Shown piece after piece: positions 7,827 through 16,684 of a DNA stretch of 38,917 nt. The DNA is taken from the NCBI GenBank assembly GCA_045589695.1, contig JAZNPP010000019.1:1-38917 (forward strand), read 5' to 3'. The position numbers were made by a program, and so were the translations under genes. Below the pieces are notes generated by a model, which made no database searches, was not told the DNA's origin, and worked only from the letters and a program-made list of their open reading frames with translations. The stretch's first letter is position 1, and each line of letters begins with the position of its first letter. The DNA comes from HGM04593 sp045589695 (lineage in GTDB: Bacteria > Bacteroidota > Bacteroidia > Bacteroidales > Bacteroidaceae).

Positions 7827-10800
7827 TTACAGCACTACGACCTTCTTGCCTTCCGACGTGACATATATGCCACGGACAGGCTTCTCGACGACATTGCCCT
7901 TAAGGTCGTAGAACGTCACGTTCACGTCGGCCTCGACGCCGTCTATAGAGGTAGCCGCATCCTTGCTCAACTGCAACGAAGCAGCTGCGGTGTCAGCCGT
8001 ATAATACGCTGTGTTAGCCGCAACATTTCCCGATGCGGCAGTTCTCTTCACGAACTCCCCGTCGCTGATAGTAAAGACATTGCCGCCCTGAACGTTTTCG
8101 CTCTTCAGCACACCCTTGAGGGCATTCTCACCGGCATATTCAGTACCGGTACCCAGAGAAACGCTTAATGTATATTCGCCCTTCTCTGCGGCAAGCAACA
8201 CCGGAGTAGCAGCAGCGACTGTACTATGCACGCCGCCGTCATACTCTTTTATGGGCACGCATGCCACACCGTTCACTTCGGTAACTTCGCCTGCCGCAAC
8301 GTAGACAGTCACGCCCTCGGGCGCTTCATACTCAAACGGGAAACACACGGCGGCATATTCGTCAATAGAGACCGCAAACTCATCGACAGGCTCAATGTAC
8401 CAAAGAGATGCCGGAGCGTTATTAGTCCAGGGAACAAGACGTTCATTGTCGCCGGCAAGATGAAGTCCTGTATTGGTGCCCGTATTGTTCTGGCATATTA
8501 TTGAGCTGTATCCGTTAGGGGTACTGCTTATTTTCCACTTGCCGGCCGCAGAGGCATCGGCTGTAACGACAGGCTGTGTCTCGTTCGCACCGAGCGGGCC
8601 TAAATAGTATTCGTGGTTTCCGTTATAAAGAAGGTATCCATTCTGGTCAGAGCCGACGAAAGTGAAGAGCTGGCCTGCGTCGCTTAAGTTAGACGCCGCA
8701 GCAGAGACACGTGTATTCTCGGGATTGAGATATAAAGAGCCGTTAATGCGTTCCGTATTGCGTATACGATACCATTTTCCCGATTCGACCTTAATCTGCG
8801 GCATATCAGCTAACGCTGCATTTATGGCTTCATAGGCCTTGTATGTAGGCTCTGCCACATATGCGTCTATTTTTTCATTGACAGCGTCAATGCCTTTCTC
8901 ATCGACGCAACCCACATAATTATTGCCGCTTTCAATACCGGCAAGCTTCGTTTCAATGCCGGCAACGACTACAGCCGACTTGTCAGCTTCGGCGTCATAC
9001 ACATATACGCTGTCGGTGAGATATTCTATGCTGTAGTTCTTGTATACTATAGTATAACCGCCGCCATTTGTGCCGTGAGTATCCTCCTCATAAAGGAAAC
9101 CGACATTATTATCCTTCTGCAATGTCATCGTCGAATATGCGCTGAAGAGATAGCATGACTGATGACAGCCGTCCCAGTCCGCGGCAAATGCCTGCGGGGT
9201 AACAAAGTCCGCAAGAGTTTCCAATTCCTTATAATATATGCCCACATTTGCACGGCCCGAACCGAGAGGAACCGACTGAAGAGCAAGATACATCTTTTTA
9301 TCATCGGCTTTACGTCTAACCGGAACAAACATGATTTCGCCGTTTGTAGAATTATTCACAGCCGTTGTACCGTTATTGCTATTGCCCGAGAACTGGTATG
9401 TTCCCCAGGAACCCTCAGCCTTTTCGCTGTCCGTATATGAGAATATATTGAAATAGCGGCCGCCATTACAACGTGAGCTGATTATTACAGAGCCGTCGGG
9501 CAGTTCGTCTGCTTTGGGTTCGTCACCGCCATTAGGTATCGGAGTCGTCTCGCCGCCGCCAAGCACAGTCCAGCTTTCTCCAAAATTGTCACTGTAAAGG
9601 ACAAAGTTCACGTTCGTGCCGTTTACATTTTTTACAAGAACAGCGCAATAGATACGGTAATAATCGCCCACCTTTATATATTGGCTCTGAGAGATTTTAC
9701 CCGAACCTACGAACATGGCGCGTACCGGCCCATGCTGCGTATTGTCGAATTGAGCATAGATATGTTCCGAACGATCAACAGGATCGCTCCAACTTTCACC
9801 GCTGTTATCGCTATAGAAGTGCGCGATACCCTGGTGGTTGTTACGCTGACCGTCTGGGAATGATACATTGCCCGAGCAGCTTATCACAAGAACCCTGTCG
9901 CTCTCACGGTCGGCAACGATTGCCGGGTCACCGAAGCCCACATACATATCATTGTTCGAAGCGTCGATGCCGTCAGCGCCCTTGCCTTTAATAATGTCGA
10001 ATATATCGCCCCATGTCTCGCCGTTATCCTTGCTTATGCGGGCACGAAGATCGATACGCCCGTTTTCCGCCATACCGATGTCGGAACGGCTGTGACGGTA
10101 GTCGGCGACAGCTATAACATTACCGTTCTTGGCAGTCGCTATTGCAGGAATACGATATGGGATATCGTCAGAAGTCAATGTCGGGAAAACCTCGAAACAT
10201 GGCTCCGGAACACGTATGTCCACCTTGATATACACTTTGAAGTTCGAGAAAGTTATACCCTTGTTCTCTCCCGACTGGACAAATGTCGCGGTACGGGAAG
10301 CATCTTCTATCCCGACGTTTACATTCTGGCTTACAGCTGATGATTTGTACGACTTTCCGCCTGCGGACAAATTCAGCTCATAGCTGCCGTCATTACCGGT
10401 ATTAACGAAGTCAAAACTGTAACCGGCTACCACCATTCCTTCGGGAGCTGTAAGAGTGTAGGTACATGTACCGGACTGCCCTGAATAACCGGCGATATTA
10501 TCGCCCGAAGTTGTCATATTGTTGGCATTTGCCGAAAGAGAAAAGCCGCTGACAACGTTGCTTTCCCATTTTGAATGCCATGTCTTGTTAGAGTTGCTTG
10601 CCGTAAACGTTCCTGTCGCGGCCAAAATATCTACAGTAGCCTCTACAGCGGTAAAACGTATTGTAGAGCCTGCGCCTGTACCTTCGGCCCAGAAAGCCAG
10701 CTTGCCAATATTGCCGAAATCATTTACAGCATAATTTGTCCCATGAATTTTCATGAAATAACCGTTCACGTCTGAGATTTTGTCCGACACCGAGAAATCC

Positions 10801-11204
10801 CAAAGACCTGCATAACCGCTCGGCAGATTATTTTTGTCCTGCATTGTAGGATAGGTTGAGCCTCCCGTACCTTTATAGCCGGGAATAGCGCTCATTGTCT
10901 TGCCCGAAGCAAGAACTTTGCCTGCACCCGCCTGCTTGTTATAGATCGCATAGCCGTCGGTCTCGTTACCGACAAAGCACCACAACTCATCGTCCGCGCC
11001 TTTGATAAGAGAACTTCCGAGAGCTATGTATTCGGCTCCGGCATTGTCTTTAAGCAGTTTGGCGCCCTCTCCAATAGCCATTGTGTACCATACTGTACCC
11101 TCGGCGAAATTTCCGTCCACGATAGTTGTGGTCTTGAACGGAGCCTGAGCGCATACGGCTGCTGCGGCAAAGAGTGAAAATAGTGAAAGTAAAAATTTTC
11201 TCAT
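7827..11204 (-). CDS. Secreted multidomain exo-alpha-sialidase (GH33) with type IX-like C-terminal tail
   Basis: A 1125-residue secreted enzyme that should release terminal sialic acid from host glycans. The signal peptide ends near residue 20. Residues 20-330 form two accessory regions, the second resembling a beta-sandwich. The GH33 catalytic domain runs from about 335 to 735. It has YRIP at 350-353 with the first triad Arg, Asp boxes SKDNGETW (391), SDNSGESW (465) and SDNFGESW (538), further triad candidates R578 and R651, and the C-terminal Tyr-rich strand near 715-725. Residues near 800-935 look like a ricin-type carbohydrate-binding unit. The last 40 residues (YDLKGNVV...GIYVTSEGKK) resemble a type IX secretion sorting tail. 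Much larger than the minimal GH33 enzymes of about 540 residues. Confidence 0.92.
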   Translation of the reverse strand: MRKFLLSLFSLFAAAAVCAQAPFKTTTIVDGNFAEGTVWYTMAIGEGAKLLKDNAGAEYIALGSSLIKGADDELWCFVGNETDGYAIYNKQAGAGKVLASGKTMSAIPGYKGTGGSTYPTMQDKNNLPSGYAGLWDFSVSDKISDVNGYFMKIHGTNYAVNDFGNIGKLAFWAEGTGAGSTIRFTAVEATVDILAATGTFTASNSNKTWHSKWESNVVSGFSLSANANNMTTSGDNIAGYSGQSGTCTYTLTAPEGMVVAGYSFDFVNTGNDGSYELNLSAGGKSYKSSAVSQNVNVGIEDASRTATFVQSGENKGITFSNFKVYIKVDIRVPEPCFEVFPTLTSDDIPYRIPAIATAKNGNVIAVADYRHSRSDIGMAENGRIDLRARISKDNGETWGDIFDIIKGKGADGIDASNNDMYVGFGDPAIVADRESDRVLVISCSGNVSFPDGQRNNHQGIAHFYSDNSGESWSDPVDRSEHIYAQFDNTQHGPVRAMFVGSGKISQSQYIKVGDYYRIYCAVLVKNVNGTNVNFVLYSDNFGESWTVLGGGETTPIPNGGDEPKADELPDGSVIISSRCNGGRYFNIFSYTDSEKAEGSWGTYQFSGNSNNGTTAVNNSTNGEIMFVPVRRKADDKKMYLALQSVPLGSGRANVGIYYKELETLADFVTPQAFAADWDGCHQSCYLFSAYSTMTLQKDNNVGFLYEEDTHGTNGGGYTIVYKNYSIEYLTDSVYVYDAEADKSAVVVAGIETKLAGIESGNNYVGCVDEKGIDAVNEKIDAYVAEPTYKAYEAINAALADMPQIKVESGKWYRIRNTERINGSLYLNPENTRVSAAASNLSDAGQLFTFVGSDQNGYLLYNGNHEYYLGPLGANETQPVVTADASAAGKWKISSTPNGYSSIICQNNTGTNTGLHLAGDNERLVPWTNNAPASLWYIEPVDEFAVSIDEYAAVCFPFEYEAPEGVTVYVAAGEVTEVNGVACVPIKEYDGGVHSTVAAATPVLLAAEKGEYTLSVSLGTGTEYAGENALKGVLKSENVQGGNVFTISDGEFVKRTAASGNVAANTAYYTADTAAASLQLSKDAATSIDGVEADVNVTFYDLKGNVVEKPVRGIYVTSEGKKVVVL

Positions 11205-11361
11205 AGATCATTCATATTAAGTTAGCATTAGCCCCATTACGGGAATATGCTGCAAGTATAAAACAATATTTGAGAAAAATATATTAACAAATAGTAAAAG
11301 TTAGGCAAATTTTATAAAATGTTATTAATTAACTGAAAAGAACACTAATCACGGATAAAGA

Positions 11362-11391
11362 CAAAAAAAGACGAAGCCATCAGGCTTCGTC
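11362..11391 (-). terminator. Rho-independent terminator of mutS2
   Basis: GACGAAGCC (11370-11378) pairs with GGCTTCGTC (11383-11391) around a 4-nt loop. An A-run at 11363-11369 provides the U-tract on the minus strand. It lies 56 bp past the mutS2 stop codon. The rest of 11205-11446 is AT-rich and holds the sialidase promoter region without a clear consensus match. Confidence 0.82.
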
Positions 11392-11446
11392 AAATCAGGT
11401 TGTCCATTAACTTTTTTCCACCTTTACCTCCCGAAACAGGCGAAAA

Positions 11447-13963
11447 TCATTCCAGATTAATTATTGTAATTCCTGCACCGCCGAACTGGACATGTTCGTC
11501 GTGAAAACTCTTAACGAACGGCAATGTGCTGAGGTACTGACGCACAAGGGTACGCAGTATACCGTTGCCTGTGCCGTGCAGCACACGCAGCTGATGCACG
11601 TTGCAAACGACAGCGTCATCGATGAAATAGCCTATCGCCTGAACGGCTTCTTCGCCGCGCATTCCGCGGATATCGATGTCAGAGCTGAAGTTCAACCGTT
11701 TCTGATGAAGCTGTTCTTGAGTTTCCGTTGTCAGGAACGACACTTTACGGACTTCCTCCTTAGGCGCCTCGCATGGTTGCAGCCTGTCGATGGAAACAGT
11801 CGATTTTATAGCTCCGAAACGTACTACCGCGCCCGACTTGACAAGCGACAGGACTTCGCCTACAGCCTGTTGCCCAACTATACGCACGAACATTCCCGGA
11901 ACAATTGACGGCTTAACGCTCCCTTTATACTCCTGACGGTTACCGTTCTGCCGCACATCCGCATTATTCTCCTTTTTACCGTTCTTTTTACGCTCCTGAC
12001 GGGCAAGAATTTTAGCCATTTCACGGTCGGTCTTCATCTGCATCTTTTGCCTCGCAAGCTCTTCGACCTGTTTGCCGAAGTCGCTAAGCTCCATGCGCGC
12101 CTGCTTTGTTCTCTCCTTTTCCGCCTTAGCCTCAACGATAGCACGAATAGTATTCTCTATTTTCGCATTTGCCTCACGCAAAAGTTTGTCGGCCTCGTCA
12201 CGCGCCTCTCTCATTATCTGCTTGCGGGTCTTGTGCAGTTCATCGCTTGATGCCTGCACCTTGCCTATCATCTCATCTAGTTCTTTCTCTTTCTGATGCA
12301 CGTTCTTACGCTTGCTTTCCCAATAGCGTTTGTCACGCACAATGTCCTGAAGATACTTGTCGGACTGAATGTAGTCGCTGCCCACTATCCGCGTCGCATC
12401 GCTTATTACCTCTTCGGGCAGGCCTATCTTGCGTGCTATCTCTACGGCGAAAGAGCTACCGGGATTACCTATCTGCAACTGGAAGTGCGGACGCATTTCG
12501 GCCCTGTCATAGAGCATCGCTCCGTTTACTATACCCGGAGTCGAGTCGGCAAAATGCTTCAAGTTCTGATAGTGGGTAGTTATTATGCCGAACGACTTCC
12601 GTTCGTTGAATCGTTTCAACAAAGCTTCGGCAATGGCCGCACCGATGAGCGGCTCTGTTCCGCTGCCGAACTCGTCTATCAGTATCAATGAGTCATTGTT
12701 ACAGTTCTTGAGGGTATGCTTCATATTGAGCAAATGGCTCGAATATGTGCTGAGGTCGTCCTCAATGCTCTGCTGGTCGCCGATGTCTATGAACATGCTT
12801 TTAAACAGACCTGCACGGCTGCGTTCATGAACCGGTATCGGCATTCCGCACTGAAGCATGTACTGCAACAGACCGGCAGTCTTTAAACATACCGACTTTC
12901 CTCCGGCGTTAGGACCGGAAATAAGCAAAAGACGACGTTCCGGGTCGAGAGCGATGTCAAGAGGAGACATCTTTCGGCCATGCTTACGCAACGAAAGTTC
13001 AAGCAAAGGGTGATACGCAGTACCCCAATCCATAAGCGGGCGTGCCGACAGCGACGGCTTAATTGCATTGAAGCGTATCGCAAGTTCGGCTTTCGCACGA
13101 ATAAAGTCCATTTCACCGAGAAAATCATACGCTTTCAGCAACCTCGGCACCTGCGGACGCAACTCTTGCGAAAAGGCACTGAGTATCGCAATTATCTCAC
13201 GCTTCTCTTCGGCTTCGAGTTCACGTATCCTGTTGTTCGCTTCAACCACCTCGGCAGGCTCGATGAAGACAGTCTTTCCGCTTGCCGACTCGTCGTGGAC
13301 AATACCGTTCATCTTGCGTTTGAGAGCAGGCGCGACAGGGATGACAAGGCGACCGTCACGCATGGCTGGCGAAGCGTCTTTTTCGACAAGTCCTTCGGAC
13401 TGCGCTTTACGGAGTATCGAGTTAAGCGTTCTTGATATACCGCTTGAGGTACGTACAAGTTCACTGCGTATATGCGCCAATGCGGGCGAAGCGCTGTCCT
13501 TCACCGTACCAAACTTATCTATTATGGAGTCTATGCTGCGGATTATTTGCGGAAAAGCCTCGACGTCGCCGGCAAGACTGCGTAACGATGGATATAGAGA
13601 GTTATCCTCGCCCTCGTTGCCATCGCTCTGTTTACGCAGCAATGACAATATGCGGCCGATGGTATCGAGCGAACGGCGAAGAGCATGCAATTCTTCGGCG
13701 CTCATATACATACCCTCGATGCGTATCCTTTGCAGAGGCTCACGCACATCGAAATAGAACTCATTCGGAAAACCATCATCGAGCCGCAATATACGCACGA
13801 GTTCTACGACCTCGTCGAGCCGCCTGCTGACAGCATTGAAGTCGGTGAGAAAATGCATCTCATCGACCCTTTCCTTTCCCAGCAGGCTCAAGCACTCTTC
13901 TTTAAGCATGCGGCGGACAACATCGAATTCTATCTTCGCTTCAAAATTATGAGGATATATCAT
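11447..13963 (-). CDS. mutS2: MutS2 ATPase/endonuclease
   Basis: An 838-residue cytoplasmic MutS-family ATPase. It has the MutS core and clamp helices (about 1-330), a Walker A GPNAGGKS at 350-357, Walker B around LILIDEFGSGTEP, then a long coiled-coil rich in Glu, Lys and Arg (about 520-660). A C-terminal Smr nuclease domain follows from about 762, with DIRGMRGEEA and the LHGTGNGIL motif. It lacks the N-terminal mismatch-recognition domain of MutS1, as expected for MutS2. Family members suppress homologous recombination or rescue collided ribosomes. Transcribed alone, with a perfect TATCTTTG -7 box close upstream and a terminator downstream. Confidence 0.96.
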   Translation of the reverse strand: MIYPHNFEAKIEFDVVRRMLKEECLSLLGKERVDEMHFLTDFNAVSRRLDEVVELVRILRLDDGFPNEFYFDVREPLQRIRIEGMYMSAEELHALRRSLDTIGRILSLLRKQSDGNEGEDNSLYPSLRSLAGDVEAFPQIIRSIDSIIDKFGTVKDSASPALAHIRSELVRTSSGISRTLNSILRKAQSEGLVEKDASPAMRDGRLVIPVAPALKRKMNGIVHDESASGKTVFIEPAEVVEANNRIRELEAEEKREIIAILSAFSQELRPQVPRLLKAYDFLGEMDFIRAKAELAIRFNAIKPSLSARPLMDWGTAYHPLLELSLRKHGRKMSPLDIALDPERRLLLISGPNAGGKSVCLKTAGLLQYMLQCGMPIPVHERSRAGLFKSMFIDIGDQQSIEDDLSTYSSHLLNMKHTLKNCNNDSLILIDEFGSGTEPLIGAAIAEALLKRFNERKSFGIITTHYQNLKHFADSTPGIVNGAMLYDRAEMRPHFQLQIGNPGSSFAVEIARKIGLPEEVISDATRIVGSDYIQSDKYLQDIVRDKRYWESKRKNVHQKEKELDEMIGKVQASSDELHKTRKQIMREARDEADKLLREANAKIENTIRAIVEAKAEKERTKQARMELSDFGKQVEELARQKMQMKTDREMAKILARQERKKNGKKENNADVRQNGNRQEYKGSVKPSIVPGMFVRIVGQQAVGEVLSLVKSGAVVRFGAIKSTVSIDRLQPCEAPKEEVRKVSFLTTETQEQLHQKRLNFSSDIDIRGMRGEEAVQAIGYFIDDAVVCNVHQLRVLHGTGNGILRTLVRQYLSTLPFVKSFHDEHVQFGGAGITIINLE

Positions 13964-13984
13964 AGTTCATCCTTTTTCGGATCG

Positions 13985-13992
13985 CAAAGATA
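13985..13992 (-). promoter_or_regulatory. Bacteroidota -7 box for mutS2
   Basis: Read on the minus strand this is TATCTTTG, an exact match to the TAnnTTTG -7 element used by the Bacteroidota primary sigma factor. It is 22 bp upstream of the mutS2 start. No good TTTG -33 element is found at 19-21 bp, so the call rests on one motif. Confidence 0.45.
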
Positions 13993-14164
13993 CAAAAATC
14001 GCCTCAAAAGCATGCCAATGAAATACATTTATTTCTTTAAGCAGATACTTCGCAAACAGATACACTGATTGTAAAAAACGCACGCATCGGGCAAGCCAAG
14101 ACGAATCAAGTTTTTTATGTATAATATTTACAACATTTATTATACGCATATCCATATTTTTATG

Positions 14165-14172
14165 TATTTTTG
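14165..14172 (+). promoter_or_regulatory. Bacteroidota -7 box for the C10 protease operon
   Basis: TATTTTTG fits TAnnTTTG exactly and lies 58 bp upstream of the protease ATG, a usual leader length. The expected -33 TTTG is not visible at the usual spacing, so this is a partial match. Confidence 0.45.
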
Positions 14173-14230
14173 TCTGTATTATTATCGTAACGAATTTCGC
14201 CACAACAAAACCAAACATTAATAAAACGTC

Positions 14231-15919
14231 ATGAGAACATTTCGAACATTGACAACAATGCTGTTCTGCATTGTAATGACAACAGCCATACAGGCGCAAG
14301 AAACCGCAAATGAAGCTAACGTGCCCGGCAACGTGATCGTAAATCTCAACACCGCGTCTTGGGGACAGGGCTACCCTTTCAACGAACAATGCTTTACAAC
14401 GTATGGCGGCTCTACGCATGCTTTAGCCGGTTGCGTGCCGGTCGCATACGCCATCGTGATGCGTCATCATGGATTTCCTGCAAAAGGAACAGACAAGAAG
14501 CTGTACAACTGCCAAGCCGACACGTACGTGGAAATCACGGACAGAACGTACGACTTTGAAAAAATGCCTTTGGTATATAACGGAAACTGGACAAAAGAGC
14601 AAATAAACGAAGTCGCAAAGCTGATATCACATATCGGACATGCCTTCATGGTAATTTACGGTTCGGGCGGCACAAGTGTCAGTGACCCGCAAAACACAGA
14701 CAAGGTAAACAGATATTTCAACTACGAACTTGTATATGCATCGTACCAACGAGACCATACACTGGAGAGTTGGACAGCTAAAATAAAAGAGAGTCTTGAC
14801 AACAATTGTCCTGTAATATATGCTTCGGACAACGCAGGAACAGGCGACACGCGCCACATGTTCGTTATCGACGGTTATACCGACACCGATTATTTTCACT
14901 TCAATTTCGGTTGGGCAGGAAGCAGCAACGGATGGTTCAAGCTTGACAATATCACGCCTTCAAAGGGCGATGACTATTCATGGAAAAACGGAGCCGACCA
15001 CTATGCGATATTCAACCTGAAGCCTTCGGGAGACAGCGCGGGCGAGGATACGGAAGACAAGGAGACTGAAGTCACTGTAAATGCGGCAGCCTCTGCCGGC
15101 GGTTCCGCTACCGTGAACGACGGCGCTTCGGCAACAGTAAAAACCGGCGGGAACATCACGCTCTCGGCAATTGCCGACAACGGTTATGCGTTCGTAAACT
15201 GGACCGTAAACGGCACCGAAGTAAGCAAGGAGGCCCTCTTCACCGCTACAGCTACAGAAAGCGTCACATACACAGCGAACTTCGTATCAACAGAGACAAC
15301 TGTAACCATCAAACTATATGGCAGCGGAGGTTCAAAAACAATAAACGGCACTCCTAACAAATGTGAAGTAAAGGTCGGTTCATTGGTAGAGCTCAGCACA
15401 TCGGGCGACGGCAACACATTCGCATTCTTCACACTCGGCCAGACATACAAAAACGGCGGTACAATCGTTTCGAACAAAAACCCATACAGATTCATCGCTA
15501 CAGAAGACGCTACATACTATATCAACTATGTGAATTTCGGCGGGCTGACCGAGGATGAACTTATGACGAACATTGTCGTAAAATGCACGGAGGGCGGAAA
15601 CGCATACGTCCAGAGCCACGTCACGACAGAATTCAAACTCGGCGAAGAGATAACAATGCTTGCTGCCGCATACGAAGGATATGAATTCACAGGCTGGACC
15701 GACAGCGATGACAAACTTGTAAGCACAATGCAGTCATACACGCTCGTCGTGAAGGGACCGGAGACATTTACAGCCAATTTCGAACCGATATACACAAGCA
15801 TAGACGAAGTAAAAGCCGAGGGCGAGATCGTAATATACGACCTTAGCGGACGTAGAATAGAAAGAATAACAAAGCCGGGCATTTACATCGTAAACGGCAA
15901 AAAGCGCGTTATCAGATAA
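14231..15919 (+). CDS. Secreted C10-family (streptopain-like) cysteine protease with InlB-type repeats
   Basis: A 562-residue exported protease. A signal peptide (about 1-22) is followed almost at once by the catalytic domain. The catalytic Cys is C68 in the context AGCVPVAYA, and the His is H209 in RHMFVIDGY. FNFGWAG near 225-230 supplies the conserved Trp. The usual inhibitory propeptide of about 100 residues between signal and catalytic domain is absent. After residue 270 come divergent InlB-type beta repeats ending in typical YTANF/FTANF motifs, then a type IX-like tail (YDLSGRRI...GIYIVNGKK). C10 enzymes are secreted proteases. The stop codon is 6 bp before the next gene, suggesting cotranscription. 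Confidence 0.88.
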   Translation: MRTFRTLTTMLFCIVMTTAIQAQETANEANVPGNVIVNLNTASWGQGYPFNEQCFTTYGGSTHALAGCVPVAYAIVMRHHGFPAKGTDKKLYNCQADTYVEITDRTYDFEKMPLVYNGNWTKEQINEVAKLISHIGHAFMVIYGSGGTSVSDPQNTDKVNRYFNYELVYASYQRDHTLESWTAKIKESLDNNCPVIYASDNAGTGDTRHMFVIDGYTDTDYFHFNFGWAGSSNGWFKLDNITPSKGDDYSWKNGADHYAIFNLKPSGDSAGEDTEDKETEVTVNAAASAGGSATVNDGASATVKTGGNITLSAIADNGYAFVNWTVNGTEVSKEALFTATATESVTYTANFVSTETTVTIKLYGSGGSKTINGTPNKCEVKVGSLVELSTSGDGNTFAFFTLGQTYKNGGTIVSNKNPYRFIATEDATYYINYVNFGGLTEDELMTNIVVKCTEGGNAYVQSHVTTEFKLGEEITMLAAAYEGYEFTGWTDSDDKLVSTMQSYTLVVKGPETFTANFEPIYTSIDEVKAEGEIVIYDLSGRRIERITKPGIYIVNGKKRVIR

Positions 15920-15925
15920 GGGATA

Positions 15926-16684
15926 ATGACTTACATATATAATGGCATAAAAATAAACATCAATGTGCAGGGAACAGGAAAACCTGTTCTCCTGCTGCAT
16001 GGATGGGGATGCAGCAACGAAATATTCAGCGACATTCAGCAGGTGCTGTCACAAAGTTGCGCCACCTACAATTTCGATTTTCCAGGCTTCGGAGCGTCCG
16101 ACGAGCCCGATACCGTTTGGGGAACAGAAGAATACACCTGCATGGTAGAGCAGTTCGTTAAAGACAACGGCATTGCCAGCCCTGCGCTGATAGGACATTC
16201 CTTCGGCGGCAGGGTAAGCATCGTCTTCGCTTCACGAAACGAAGTGAGCCGCATTGTTCTTGTCGATGCGGCAGGCATAAAACCGAAAAGAGCTTTCAGC
16301 TATTACCGCAAGGTATATACATTCAAGACGCTCAAGTGGCTGTGCAACACATTCCTGCCAAAGAAAACCGCACAGAAAATCATCGAACGCCGCCGCAAGG
16401 GAAGCGGTTCGAGCGACTACGGCAACGCGTCGCCAATGATGCGTGCCATACTATCGAAGGTGGTAAACGAGGACCTTACTCATTTGTTGCCTGAAATAGC
16501 CGCTCCGGCCTTGCTGTTTTGGGGCAACATGGACACGGCAACCCCGTTGAGCGACGCAAAGACAATGGAAAGACTGATTCCCGACGCACGGCTTGCAGTG
16601 GCGCACGGCACGGGACATTTCTCGTTCATCGAGAACGCCGGGCTTTTCACGGCCGTCATAAAGAACTTTTTTAATATAAAATAA
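15926..16684 (+). CDS. Alpha/beta-fold hydrolase
   Basis: A 252-residue cytoplasmic hydrolase without a signal peptide. HGWGCSN near residue 25 forms the oxyanion-hole region. GHSFGG is the nucleophile elbow with the catalytic Ser. WGNMDTATP supplies the likely Asp, and HGTGHFSF the catalytic His. A cap of basic helices (KPKRAFSYYRKVY...) separates the two halves. The substrate cannot be told from the sequence. The stop overlaps the start of the Mur-ligase gene by one base (TAATG), so the two are probably translationally coupled. That links the enzyme to peptide or cell-wall chemistry by context only. Confidence 0.85.
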   Translation: MTYIYNGIKININVQGTGKPVLLLHGWGCSNEIFSDIQQVLSQSCATYNFDFPGFGASDEPDTVWGTEEYTCMVEQFVKDNGIASPALIGHSFGGRVSIVFASRNEVSRIVLVDAAGIKPKRAFSYYRKVYTFKTLKWLCNTFLPKKTAQKIIERRRKGSGSSDYGNASPMMRAILSKVVNEDLTHLLPEIAAPALLFWGNMDTATPLSDAKTMERLIPDARLAVAHGTGHFSFIENAGLFTAVIKNFFNIK

